Below, in pieces: positions 49,566 through 58,835 of a DNA stretch of 64,000 bases (position 1 is the first letter of the stretch; every line of letters starts with the position of its first letter). Source of the stretch: Enterobacter asburiae. Lineage in GTDB: Bacteria; Pseudomonadota; Gammaproteobacteria; Enterobacterales; Enterobacteriaceae. The stretch lies in assembly GCF_008080435.1 (NCBI RefSeq), contig NZ_VRKN01000005.1:248001-312000 (forward strand), read 5' to 3'. The notes under the pieces are model-generated. The model had not been told where the DNA came from, made no database searches, and worked only from the letters and a program-made list of their open reading frames with translations. Position numbers and translations under genes: made by a program.

Positions 49566-50893
49566 TGAATGCTTCCTTTTCCCCGGTCCGGACTGATCCA
49601 GCGCGCGCGGGCACGCTGACGTTTAAGCATGACTTTTGGAAATGCGACGAGGGTAGTGAACAGGCCAATCATCCAGTACACCATCGGGAACCAGATCACC
49701 CAGAAAAGCGAGCTGGCCACTTTTCGTTCATAGCGCCGTTCGATGTACAAACTGACCAGGAACTGCAGCAGACACATCACACCCAGCAGCAGCCCGGTAA
49801 ACTCCGGTGGAAAAAGGCTCTCCACGGTCAGCCTGGCAGGAACAGGCGCGACATGGCTGAGGATGAACAGCAGCACCGTCATCGCGTACGCGAAGGCCCA
49901 CAGCGTTGACAGCGCGTACTCCATAAACAAGGGCCACATGCGGTGATGCTCCCAGCGCACAATCTTGCGAAGGTTGACCAGAAACACCTCCGCGCCCCCC
50001 TGGGCCCAGCGCAGACGCTGTTTCCACAGGCCCTTCAGCGTCTCCGGCATCAGGATCCAGCACAGCGCCCGCGGCTCGAAAAAGATATCCCAGTGGCGCA
50101 GCTGGAGCTTCCAGCTGATGTCGATGTCTTCGGTGATCATGTCCGGGCTCCAGTACCCGACATCCGCCAGCGCCTGTCGGCGAAACGCGGCAATGACGCC
50201 GGAGACGGTAAAGACCCGGCCATAGATCCGCTGCGTCCGCTTGATGAGCCCAATGATGGATGAGAACTCACCCACCTGAATGCGACCAATCAGCGTGGAG
50301 CGCGTGCGAATACGCGGGTTCCCGGTGACCGCGCCGACGTGGGGGTACTGAATCAGCGGTGCCACCAGATAAGCGGCCGTATCGCGATCGAGCAGGGCGT
50401 CGCCGTCAATGCAGACCAGCAGATCGCCCCGGGCCGCCGCTGCCCCGGCTTTGAGCGCCAGCGCTTTCCCCTGATTTTCCGCAAGGTTAATCACCCGCAG
50501 GCGCGGCTGTTCCTGCGCCAGCGCCTGCAAAACCTCCGCGGTGTTGTCAGAAGAGCCGTCGTTGATGGCGATAACTTCTATATTTTCATACCGCTGATCC
50601 AGCGCGGCGCTGATGGTCTCCCGGGCATTCCTTCCCTCGTTGAAACAGGGGATAAGAATGGAGATGAGCGGCTCACCCGCGAGCGTTGGGGCGGGCGTGT
50701 CTTTATCCCACGACCAGTGGCGTTCAAGCTGAAACCAGAAATAGAGGCCGCCGGTTATCCAGAGCACCGACATGAACAGCGGCCAGAAGAACACAAAATC
50801 CAGAATCAGTTCGCCGGTAAAGAGGGCGGCCACACCTAATGGCAACCCGAATACCAGACATAAAATAGAGAATGCGATAATGCGATCAGTCAT
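49562..50893 (-). CDS. pgaC: PgaC, poly-N-acetylglucosamine synthase (GT2)
   Basis: A 443-residue membrane glycosyltransferase that polymerises GlcNAc from UDP-GlcNAc. It has N-terminal helices, a GT2 domain with the motifs [18 protein letters not shown] (DxD), TEDIDISW and QRLRWAQGG (QxxRW), and three C-terminal helices. All catalytic residues are intact. It overlaps pgaB by eight bases. Confidence 0.97.
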   Translation of the reverse strand: MTDRIIAFSILCLVFGLPLGVAALFTGELILDFVFFWPLFMSVLWITGGLYFWFQLERHWSWDKDTPAPTLAGEPLISILIPCFNEGRNARETISAALDQRYENIEVIAINDGSSDNTAEVLQALAQEQPRLRVINLAENQGKALALKAGAAAARGDLLVCIDGDALLDRDTAAYLVAPLIQYPHVGAVTGNPRIRTRSTLIGRIQVGEFSSIIGLIKRTQRIYGRVFTVSGVIAAFRRQALADVGYWSPDMITEDIDISWKLQLRHWDIFFEPRALCWILMPETLKGLWKQRLRWAQGGAEVFLVNLRKIVRWEHHRMWPLFMEYALSTLWAFAYAMTVLLFILSHVAPVPARLTVESLFPPEFTGLLLGVMCLLQFLVSLYIERRYERKVASSLFWVIWFPMVYWMIGLFTTLVAFPKVMLKRQRARARWISPDRGKGSIQ

Positions 50894-52823
50894 TGTCAGG
50901 GTACCAGTACGAAGAAAATTCAGGCCTGATGCGTGAGATATCAGGTTGGTTGTTGATGAAGTCGTCGGGGTAGTAACCGTAGTTTTTGACGCCGTTCAGC
51001 TGGAGCACGCGCATCCACTGCACAAGCTGGCTATCGGAAACGGCGCGCTGCGGTTTCTGGTCCCAGTCCCTGGCCTGCAGCTCGAAAATGGTTTTATCGA
51101 GCGCGCCGGGGCGCGTGGCGACCGCTTTAACCAGACGCGTCAGCCAGGCATCGCTCTCGTCTACCGGAACGGACTCCATCAGCGGCATGGCCATCGGCAC
51201 CGTCCAGTCATACTCCGCCAGAAAGTCGTCAAGATTCTGCGCAAACCACGCTTCGCTTTCAGGCTGCAGAATGGGTAGGGCAAACATATTGCGGGCGGTT
51301 TTTATCTGCGGGCCACGAATATGCTTCACCGCCAGGCCCAGGGCGTGGGTAAACCCCATAAGCAGTTGGCTCTTCTGGCGAGTCGTGTCCTGTCCGGCAT
51401 CGTCCACGTCTGTCAACACCGCATCGTCATGGAACAGGATCCCATTGAAGCTGGCATAGCGGGCCAGATCTTCATAGATGTCCGTCACCTGCTGGCGCAC
51501 CTGCGGGTCCCACGGGGAGAGCCGGATATAGGGCTCGGTGGCTTCGCGCAGCTGGCCGGTTTGAGGATCCCGGCGCTGCACGCGCGGCATGGAAGGATCG
51601 AGATCGAACGAGAGCACCGGCATCCACGCGAAGACTTTTACTCCCGCGCGGGTTTGCAGCTGCCAGGCGACAAAATTAAAGAGATCGGCCCGGACTGGCA
51701 GCCGGCGGTTGGGGAAATAGAGCGCCTTGATCCTGCCGTCGCCCTGCGGGTCGGCAAACGCCTGCAGGAAAACATGGCTGATTTTCATGTCGTAGACCCG
51801 CTGGATCAGCTTGTTGATGTTTTGGGTCTGCTGGGCCGGATCGGGATCGTAAACATAGTCGAGATCGACGTGCATGACGCGCACGGGTTCGCGCTCCTGA
51901 ACCTGGCCGATCGTACTGGCAAACGCCTTGAGCGAGGGATTTCCGGCGATCAGCAGACGGGGGATGTTGCCCAGCTCCTGCACATTCCCCAGTCCGTCCT
52001 CAAGGGTAAAGGCCAACTGATAACCCTGCTGTCTGGCGATAGCGAGTGACGTCCCGTTGGCGGCGCCGTAAGGCCAGACCCAGGCGCGCGGCGCCTTTCC
52101 CGTCACCTGGGTGATTTTTTCCGTCACTTTGCGAACATCATCGCCGATCCGCTGGTTGAACTGTTGATCGGTTTCATAGCGGCCCGTCGCGCTATCATAA
52201 AAGCGATTGGCGATCGCCGGTTCCCGGCTGCCCTGCGGGTTGGCCGGAATACCGTAATGCGAAGCCCAGGTATGCGATCCGATCTCAATCAGCGGGGACT
52301 GGCTGAGCTCACGCACCATGTCCCACGTCGCGAAGCGATCGCGGGGCGTCATCAGGCCGCCAAAATTCACCTTTTGATTTGCTGGCGTATCGACCCAACT
52401 GCCCACCGGCGCCCACAGCGCAGGGACGTTCCAGGCCTGAAGCAGTGGCCAGACGCGGGTGTAGAAGCTCCTGTAGCCGTCATCAAAGCTGAGCAGAACG
52501 GCTTTCGGCGGCAGCGTTTTTTTCCCGTCATGCGCATCGAGAATGTCCTGCACGCTGATGGCGTGATAGCCGTTGTGCAGAAGCCAGCTTATCTGCTCGT
52601 TTAACGCGCTGGTGCGAACAGAGAGGTAGCGTTGATCGGCAGCATCATCTTCTACGTCGTGGTAAGCCAGGACCAGAAACTGGTTCTTCGGCCAGGGTTT
52701 ACTCGCCTCCAGCTGTGGCCGCTCTTTGGGCGCAATGAACGAGATCGCCTGCGCGCAGACATTCGCGCTGAGGCAGAGCCAGCCGATGAGTATCAGGCTC
52801 ACGGAAAAACGTGTGTTCAGCAT
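50886..52823 (-). CDS. pgaB: PgaB, PNAG N-deacetylase and hydrolase
   Basis: PgaB partly deacetylates PNAG in the periplasm so it can be exported. The N-terminal CE4 domain has the metal motif [10 protein letters not shown] and [10 protein letters not shown]. The C-terminal GH153 domain has [16 protein letters not shown] prefer ATG 52823 (645 residues), six bases after AAGG, over 52829. Two oddities: no lipobox cysteine (signal ends ANVCAQA), though E. coli PgaB is a lipoprotein, and about 26 residues found in E. coli just after the GH153 acidic motif are missing. Confidence 0.95.
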   Translation of the reverse strand: MLNTRFSVSLILIGWLCLSANVCAQAISFIAPKERPQLEASKPWPKNQFLVLAYHDVEDDAADQRYLSVRTSALNEQISWLLHNGYHAISVQDILDAHDGKKTLPPKAVLLSFDDGYRSFYTRVWPLLQAWNVPALWAPVGSWVDTPANQKVNFGGLMTPRDRFATWDMVRELSQSPLIEIGSHTWASHYGIPANPQGSREPAIANRFYDSATGRYETDQQFNQRIGDDVRKVTEKITQVTGKAPRAWVWPYGAANGTSLAIARQQGYQLAFTLEDGLGNVQELGNIPRLLIAGNPSLKAFASTIGQVQEREPVRVMHVDLDYVYDPDPAQQTQNINKLIQRVYDMKISHVFLQAFADPQGDGRIKALYFPNRRLPVRADLFNFVAWQLQTRAGVKVFAWMPVLSFDLDPSMPRVQRRDPQTGQLREATEPYIRLSPWDPQVRQQVTDIYEDLARYASFNGILFHDDAVLTDVDDAGQDTTRQKSQLLMGFTHALGLAVKHIRGPQIKTARNMFALPILQPESEAWFAQNLDDFLAEYDWTVPMAMPLMESVPVDESDAWLTRLVKAVATRPGALDKTIFELQARDWDQKPQRAVSDSQLVQWMRVLQLNGVKNYGYYPDDFINNQPDISRIRPEFSSYWYPDND

Positions 52824-52831
52824 ATTCATCC

Positions 52832-55312
52832 TTAAAAGCGTAAAGTCGCGTCAAACGTGACGGAGAGATTGCTCTCGCGTTTGCCGTCGTAAGGGCGTTT
52901 ATCCCAGTTCAGCATCACGCCGGTATCAATAACGTTGTTCCACTGGACGCGTTGTCCGTAACCCAGCAGGGCGATGGCGCCAGCGGACTGATTTTTCTGC
53001 CAGTAGCTGCCGCCTCCCGCCACGAACTGCTGGCTCCAGAGAGTGTCGTAATGGCGGACCATCTCATGGTCAACGGCCAGGGCAGCCGTCACGGACAGAT
53101 CCCGCGCCGGGTTGTAATAGAGCGTGTCCCGCAGGCTGTTTTTACTGGCGGCGATCCCCGGTTCGAGATCCAGCGTCAGGGACGGGGTCTGCCAGAGACG
53201 TTCCTTGCCCGTGAGGGTGTATTCCTGGCGACGGTTATGATCGGAGAAGCGGCTGAGGGCGGCGCTGAACTGGTACTCACGCCGCTCGTTTTGATACCAG
53301 CGCACCCCGCCTTCACCCCGGTTTGCACTCACCCCGTTGCGTAACGCCCGAAGGGGCGTGGTGCGCGACAGGCGTTCAAGGCTGCCGTTGACCTGCCAGT
53401 TATCGGTCACAAAGTACGTTGTTGCGAGGCGAGCACCCGGCTTGTTTGCCCCGTGATAGCGGTTGCTGGAGATCTCGGCTTCGAGCTGGAGGTCGCGTGG
53501 CCGCCATTCGACGCCGCCCAAAAGGTGACGGCTGGTGCCTTTGCCTTCATCGAAATTACTCTGCGCATAGCGGGTGCCCGCAAACAGCCGCCAGTTATCC
53601 GCTACAGGTGGGCCATAGAGCGTGGCGTCCCAGCTCAGGTCGTGTGTCCCGCTGACGGGGCTATCGGAGTGCAAGCCTTTGCTTGCGTTGAGGCGCAGTT
53701 CGGACATGTGATGGACCGTTCGGAGCCTGTCGAGACGCCTGGCGCTGCGATCGGCGGGTGCGCGAGCCAGCACGTCGTCGGCCAGTAAATCCATCTGTCG
53801 CCACTCCTGCAGATCCATCGCGACGTAAGCCTGCTGTTGCTCTAGCTCTGCATTGGACGGCTCCAGAGCCTCCGCCATTTTCAGTTTTTGCTCGGCCGCG
53901 CGCGGCAGGCCCCGCGCCTGAAGCAGGGTGGCGTAGTCAATCTGTAATCCCTGATTGCCCGACGCCGTTGTCGCCAGATGGTGCGCCAGCTTTTCGGCTT
54001 CCGGCAGGGCATTCGTCGCCAGCAAATAGTTAAAACGGAGCGACTGCCCGGTAAGCCACCGATCGTTCGGCTGAGGGGTAGGGGAACCGAAATCGTAACG
54101 GGTCCAGGGGACGTTGCGGGTCTGGCGCTCTACATACTGGCGGGCGGACTGATACTGTCCCGTATCCAGCCAGGCGTAAAAAAGCGCGTGCTCCTCGTCC
54201 TGCGGGTCGGAAGCGTATTGCGGATAGCGTTGCAGAAGCGAGAAGGCGGCGGCAGCGTTTTTCTCCTGCAGATACGCGGAGATCACCCAGCCGATGGCCC
54301 AGCCCGGCACCGGATGCTGCGCTGTCGTCAGCGCCTGATATTCACGGATGACCCGCGTGTAATCGCCATGCGCATACAGCGCACCAAGCCTGTCGATACG
54401 CGCCAGGACAACGTCTTCCGTCGCCTGCGGCTCGTTTTGCCAGCGAGCAAGCAGGGTGTCGTAACGATTCAGCGCGGTTTGCGCAAGCTGCAGGCGCTCC
54501 TTTTCTGTTCTGCCAGGCACATCGGCGAGGCGAACCCGTTCGGCGGCAGCATTACGCTCAAGACGACGACGCTCAGCGGGGGACAGCGTCACGCTTTGTG
54601 AAAGCTGGAGCGCGGGGGTATTCACCCGGTTATCCGTTAGCGCGTCGATCAGCTCGCTGAGGAGCGCTTTATTCTCAGGTGCGACATTCAGCGCGCGCGT
54701 GTCAGCCAGAAGCCGATCCCAGCTTTTTCCCTGGCGTAACCAGACATACGAGAGTGTCTGAAGATGCGCCTGAGAGGGATTTTCCGCCACCAACTGTCGG
54801 GCTTCCTGCAGGGCAAGCGTGTCCATGCGGGCATCGGCCAGGGTTTTGATATAGCCGATACGATAATCATCGTTATCCGGCGCAAGGCTACGTGCCTCTT
54901 TCCAGAGCGTCAGGGCCGGCTGCCACGCTTTTTGATTTCGCCTGGATTGCGCGACAGCAGCAATGCCACGGGCGGGCAGCGGCATATAAATGCCATAACG
55001 CTGCCAGACCTGAATAACCTCGCCATCATGACCCGCCCAGGCTGCCACCTGTAACCAGTCCGCAACTTGTTCAGATGTCAGGGCATGCTGCTGCTGATAA
55101 CGCTGAAGATAATCGAGAAACGGCGTGTAATTACCGTTACGCGCCTGTTGAATCTGTTGCTCATAAACAGATTCAGTAGCCTGAGCCAGAACAGGAAAGA
55201 GGAATAACAGGAACAATAATGTTGGGGTGCGATAAAAGAATAACGTATTGAAGCGAAGTGATCTTTCCATATCTATTTGCCATTTGTTTATCATGAATCC
55301 ATTGCATAACAC
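52832..55312 (-). CDS. pgaA: PgaA, outer-membrane PNAG exporter
   Basis: An 826-residue exporter: a signal peptide (hydrophobic FLLFLFPVLAQA), about 500 residues of periplasmic TPR repeats that bind PgaB and the polymer, then a 16-strand beta barrel ending ...LSVTFDATLRF with terminal Phe. ATG 55312 has GGCGG seven bases before it. In-frame ATGs at 55294 and 55270 are alternatives, and the last would give the most normal signal peptide. The TPR part is poorly conserved against E. coli. It is first in the operon, preceded by a long leader. Confidence 0.93.
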   Translation of the reverse strand: MLCNGFMINKWQIDMERSLRFNTLFFYRTPTLLFLLFLFPVLAQATESVYEQQIQQARNGNYTPFLDYLQRYQQQHALTSEQVADWLQVAAWAGHDGEVIQVWQRYGIYMPLPARGIAAVAQSRRNQKAWQPALTLWKEARSLAPDNDDYRIGYIKTLADARMDTLALQEARQLVAENPSQAHLQTLSYVWLRQGKSWDRLLADTRALNVAPENKALLSELIDALTDNRVNTPALQLSQSVTLSPAERRRLERNAAAERVRLADVPGRTEKERLQLAQTALNRYDTLLARWQNEPQATEDVVLARIDRLGALYAHGDYTRVIREYQALTTAQHPVPGWAIGWVISAYLQEKNAAAAFSLLQRYPQYASDPQDEEHALFYAWLDTGQYQSARQYVERQTRNVPWTRYDFGSPTPQPNDRWLTGQSLRFNYLLATNALPEAEKLAHHLATTASGNQGLQIDYATLLQARGLPRAAEQKLKMAEALEPSNAELEQQQAYVAMDLQEWRQMDLLADDVLARAPADRSARRLDRLRTVHHMSELRLNASKGLHSDSPVSGTHDLSWDATLYGPPVADNWRLFAGTRYAQSNFDEGKGTSRHLLGGVEWRPRDLQLEAEISSNRYHGANKPGARLATTYFVTDNWQVNGSLERLSRTTPLRALRNGVSANRGEGGVRWYQNERREYQFSAALSRFSDHNRRQEYTLTGKERLWQTPSLTLDLEPGIAASKNSLRDTLYYNPARDLSVTAALAVDHEMVRHYDTLWSQQFVAGGGSYWQKNQSAGAIALLGYGQRVQWNNVIDTGVMLNWDKRPYDGKRESNLSVTFDATLRF

Positions 55313-55316
55313 GGCC

Positions 55317-55340
55317 GCCTTTAAACTCAGCGTTAAAGGC
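55317..55340 (-). promoter_or_regulatory. Hairpin over the pgaA ribosome-binding site
   Basis: On the minus strand GCCTTTAA and TTAAAGGC form an eight-pair stem whose 3' arm includes the AAGG ahead of the pgaA start at 55312. Post-transcriptional control of pgaA by CsrA is established in E. coli. Few GGA motifs are visible here, so this hairpin may be the local device instead. Confidence 0.45.
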
Positions 55341-55891
55341 CATAAATGAGAACATTAAATCTGAATGCAGTGATGTTACGGGGTACTTACCTGAAGGTAA
55401 TTATGGATCCTTATCTCAGTGGACTGGGTGAAAGCTAATGTACACCTGATATGTTGCCGGATAAATATGTTGAAAAGCGGGTGTGTCGTTTTGAGATAAT
55501 TCTGGATTGAGTGGTTTTTGGCGTTTTTATTGAATTGACCGTTTATTTGTAAGTTATTGAAATTATTTTGATTTATTTTTATTGTGACAGTTTTGTATAT
55601 ATTTTAAATGCAGTTTGTCTGTGTCAATTAAAGTACTTTCTGGTGCATGTTTGGGAAGTTTCATGACAAAAATTCTTAATGTTTAGAGAAGTGACTTTTC
55701 TGCGATTGTTTTTTATTTATAATTAATGGCAGCCATTGAATGATAGTCTACAGGAAGTCTTACTCATCAATGTCTGTATTGAGGGATGTCCAAAGCCAGA
55801 ATACATTTATCATTTATATAACAGCGCTATAAAACGAAGGCGGCCTTCTTTCCGAAGGATCGTTCTTGCTTTAATCTAAAAGGGATGGTTA
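55341..55891. other. AT-rich divergent spacer between pgaA and LuxR-type gene
   Basis: This stretch of about 550 bases has no credible gene. It is clearly more AT-rich than its surroundings, with T-tracts such as TTTTGATTTATTTTTATTG, a composition often bound by H-NS. A small palindrome TTACCT-GA-AGGTAA lies at 55387-55400 and AAGGATCC near 55405 on the minus strand. It presumably holds the pga and regulator promoters, but I cannot place them. Confidence 0.5.
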
Positions 55892-56470
55892 GTGGCAACT
55901 TCAATAGTGTTAGTGACTCAGGATCGCTACCTTGTCAGGGGGATGCGGATATTTTTTCCGGATATTATCCTGCTCGACTCGATTGACAGAAACATATTTG
56001 ATAACGGTGCAGATGAATATTCTGTATTGATTGATAGTCGTTCTCCGCTCCGTTTATATGATTACCTGATACGCCATCCGGCCAGAACGAAAAAAACAAT
56101 CTGCTGCGTTATGCTTGATATGCGACACCGCGAGGAGAATCTGCTCAGTATGAAGTTATTTATGAACACATCGCTCACTGCGCCGGATATGGCCTCGCTG
56201 TTTAATCTGGTTCTCAATATGAAGGGCAGGCGCCTGACCACGAAGTGGCTACTTAATTTACGGCTTAGCACGCACGAAGCGATCATGCTGCGGTTGCTGA
56301 GGGCAGGGATGCCGATGGAAGCCATTGCCGATGAGCTGAATACGTCGGTGAAAAGCCTCTATCGCAAACGCACGGCGCTCTCGGAACGCCTGGGGGCGGA
56401 GAACTTCAACGAGGCGTGTTTGTTTATCTTTAAAAACAAACTGCTGGATGTAGGTGGGAACGATCCCTAG
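55892..56470 (+). CDS. LuxR-type (GerE HTH) transcription regulator
   Basis: A 192-residue regulator with a degenerate receiver-like N-terminus (SIVLVTQDRYLVRGMRIFFPDIILLD) lacking a clear phospho-acceptor pocket. Its C-terminal GerE helix-turn-helix (about 125-170) reads LSTHEAIMLRLLRAGMPMEA and then IADELNTSVKSLYRKRTALSERLG. The start is GTG 55892 after AGGGATGG. It is divergent from pgaABCD and convergent with the T6SS accessory genes, so either could be its target. It resembles adhesin and biofilm regulators of the CsgD/BglJ style. Confidence 0.85.
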   Translation: MATSIVLVTQDRYLVRGMRIFFPDIILLDSIDRNIFDNGADEYSVLIDSRSPLRLYDYLIRHPARTKKTICCVMLDMRHREENLLSMKLFMNTSLTAPDMASLFNLVLNMKGRRLTTKWLLNLRLSTHEAIMLRLLRAGMPMEAIADELNTSVKSLYRKRTALSERLGAENFNEACLFIFKNKLLDVGGNDP

Positions 56471-56539
56471 CCTCTGGAGATACCAAAATAAAAAACATTC
56501 TTTCTGCGCCCCGGGCGGGGCACAGAGAGGTTTTGCAGA

Positions 56540-57028
56540 TCACTCAACGCTCAGTGCGGTTTCCGTTGGAATAAAGCTGTTGATAATACGGACGTAATGT
56601 TTACGCTGCGCTTCGGTAAAATCGTTATAAGACGCCAGCGTAAACACCAGCAGTTTGCGCGACTCGGGATTGTGCTTCGGGTGATGGGGCAGCGTGACAA
56701 TGGAAGAGACCTGCCGGACCCAGGCGCCATCCTCCAGAAATTTATTGGCGGTTTGCAGCACCTGCAGTTTGGCTGGACCAATTTCATGGCGCAGGTTTTT
56801 TCCTTCCACCTCAAATCCTGGCACATAAAGCTTCATTTTCTCCCACTGCTTCTCACAGAAATCGTCCACCGTTTGATCTTTTTCCAGCGTGGTGCGGTTT
56901 ATCAGTATGTTGTACTGATTATTGTCCTCATCCATATAGCGCAGAATATTAATGGACTGATCTTCCTGAGGCGTGAGCGTCATGAAGGTGCCTTCATTCA
57001 CAGGATAAGTCATGGGGGTTTTGTTCAT
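56540..57028 (-). CDS. DcrB/DUF1795-family protein, possible T6SS effector chaperone (Eag-like)
   Basis: A 162-residue protein whose pattern (MTYPVNEGTFMTLTPQEDQSINILRY ... AWVRQVSSIVTLP ... LLVFTLASYNDFTEAQRKHYVRIINSF) fits the DUF1795 family. T6SS-linked members (EagR/EagT) hold transmembrane segments of effectors for loading onto VgrG/PAAR. There is no signal peptide. ATG 57028 follows AAAAGG. The longer frame is artefactual. It is the last gene of the T6SS transcription unit seen here. No PAAR or effector gene is next to it in this window. Confidence 0.78.
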   Translation of the reverse strand: MNKTPMTYPVNEGTFMTLTPQEDQSINILRYMDEDNNQYNILINRTTLEKDQTVDDFCEKQWEKMKLYVPGFEVEGKNLRHEIGPAKLQVLQTANKFLEDGAWVRQVSSIVTLPHHPKHNPESRKLLVFTLASYNDFTEAQRKHYVRIINSFIPTETALSVE

Positions 57029-57053
57029 GTAAGTCCTTTTCATCCTTAATGGT

Positions 57054-58835
57054 TTATCGGGATAAGGGAATGATCTCAACGCGGCGGTTTTGCGCCCGTC
57101 CTTCTTTGGTGTCGTTATTGGCGACCGGCCGGGTGTCACCCGCGCCTTCGGTAATAAACTGTCCGGCAGGGAGTCCCGTATACGCCACCAGCCAGTCTTT
57201 AATGACCTGCGCGCGCTCGGCAGAGAGCGCCATGTTTGTCGCGGCAGAGCCGGTACTGTCGGAATGGCCAATTATGAGGAATATCTTTTCTGGTGAGCGG
57301 CGAATTACCGGCACGATAGTGAGCAGGGTTTTTTCGCTGTCGGGCATGAGATTGCTGCTACCGTTCGCAAAAAGCGGCACGGTATCCGCCAGAGGGAAGA
57401 TCGACGCGTTGTCGTCTGCGGCAACATTTTCCCGTAACGGAGAAAATTGTCTTATCTGCTCGCGTATTTCGCCGATGTTATGCCGGGCATAGTAGTAAAC
57501 GCCGCCAGCCAGACAGGCTAACAGTAACAGCAGCACGATAATGGCGGGCAGTGGAGATCGACGCCGCGGCGCTGGCTTAACGAGAGGCGCAGGCGCTGGC
57601 CATGTGGCCTCGGGTTCCGGTCGCGGCGGTAATGGCAACGGAGGTAAGGGCGGCATGGCAATCGTGGCGGAAAGCGCAGGCAGGATACCGTATCTTTCTC
57701 CCAGCCACTGCGACCAGGCGCCGTGACGAGTAAACCCCTGACCATAGTCAGCAAGGATGACGCCAGCGAGATCGAGCGGGGTGTTTTTAAACAAGGTTTG
57801 CATGACGTTCATCAACCGGCTTTCGGCAAGCCAGGCGATAAAGGTACTGCCGAGCGCGTATCGCTGAATGGCATGAAGATTCTGGCCGTCATCGCGGGCA
57901 TTAAGCTTGTCCACCAGGTTGTGGAAACACGACTCCAGCGTCAACTGACCATGCGGCGTCAGAGAGCAGGTCCAGATCGCCCGGTCGGGATCGTGCGAAT
58001 GGCGTTGCTGGCTCAGACGGGTATAAAAAGCCGGTATGCAGGGCAACCGCCTGTTAAGCCGTATGGAGGTGAAGGCGTACTGCCAGGACATCAGCTGTTC
58101 TGTCAGCAGAGCGCTGTTTTCCATACCATCGACGAGCACAGGAAACAGGGCCACTGTCGCCATGGGCGGGTGCATCTCTTCCGCATGCGCGAGCCGGCTG
58201 GCGAGCGTAGTCGAATGTTCGGCTACCATCCAGACGATGTGTCCGTTATCGCTGGTTGACAAATTGGCATGGTGAAACCATTTTCGGGCGAAGGGTCCGG
58301 TAATCAACACCATCAGCCGGGGAGAGGTGGCTGGTGTATCTTCGTCGCCTTTTTCCGGTTCAGGGTCCGCTTCCGCGCGCATCAGCCAGGTACGGGGTGC
58401 GCAGGTAGCGCGCAGCGACGTCAGCGCGTCGGTTTGCCCTTCGACCTGTTCCAGCAGCGTAAGCAGCTTTCTGGCATAGCGGAAAATCAGCTTACTGTCG
58501 GAACGAAGCAGAGCGGCAAGCCGTGATGTAATATCGTCATCCGCCTGGCTTTGGGTGTGGCCATAAAAGTAATGCATTAACGAGTAACGCTCCCAGGAGA
58601 GCGCATTATCTTTCTGATTTATCATCAGGCGCTTGTCGAAATAACCGCATAATAGCTGGCACAGCGCTTCGCTCTCTTCGGCGGCCTGGTTCTCTTCCTG
58701 CAAGGCTTTATTAAACTGCTCGATGAGCGAAATAAGTCTGAGCTGAAAATCCGCCGCTGAAGGAATGATGCCGTCGAAGGATATCAGGGTATCAATGCCG
58801 ATCAGTCGGCAGAAAAAATGTTCACTTTTCACCAT
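57054..58835 (-). CDS. T6SS-linked membrane protein: possible DotU-like N-terminus plus OmpA-like domain
   Basis: A 593-residue bitopic protein. Residues 1-130 carry a helical pattern reminiscent of TssL/DotU (ALCQLLCGYFDKRL, WERYSLMHYFYGH). Residues 170-390 are a second soluble domain I do not recognise. A Pro-rich linker (394-429) leads to one transmembrane helix (430-450) and a periplasmic OmpA/Pal domain (485-593, FLIIGHSDSTGS and NRRVEI) that should bind peptidoglycan. ATG 58835 after GGAG overlaps the upstream stop as ATGGTGA. It may anchor the secretion machine to the wall. Confidence 0.8.
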   Translation of the reverse strand: MVKSEHFFCRLIGIDTLISFDGIIPSAADFQLRLISLIEQFNKALQEENQAAEESEALCQLLCGYFDKRLMINQKDNALSWERYSLMHYFYGHTQSQADDDITSRLAALLRSDSKLIFRYARKLLTLLEQVEGQTDALTSLRATCAPRTWLMRAEADPEPEKGDEDTPATSPRLMVLITGPFARKWFHHANLSTSDNGHIVWMVAEHSTTLASRLAHAEEMHPPMATVALFPVLVDGMENSALLTEQLMSWQYAFTSIRLNRRLPCIPAFYTRLSQQRHSHDPDRAIWTCSLTPHGQLTLESCFHNLVDKLNARDDGQNLHAIQRYALGSTFIAWLAESRLMNVMQTLFKNTPLDLAGVILADYGQGFTRHGAWSQWLGERYGILPALSATIAMPPLPPLPLPPRPEPEATWPAPAPLVKPAPRRRSPLPAIIVLLLLLACLAGGVYYYARHNIGEIREQIRQFSPLRENVAADDNASIFPLADTVPLFANGSSNLMPDSEKTLLTIVPVIRRSPEKIFLIIGHSDSTGSAATNMALSAERAQVIKDWLVAYTGLPAGQFITEGAGDTRPVANNDTKEGRAQNRRVEIIPLSR

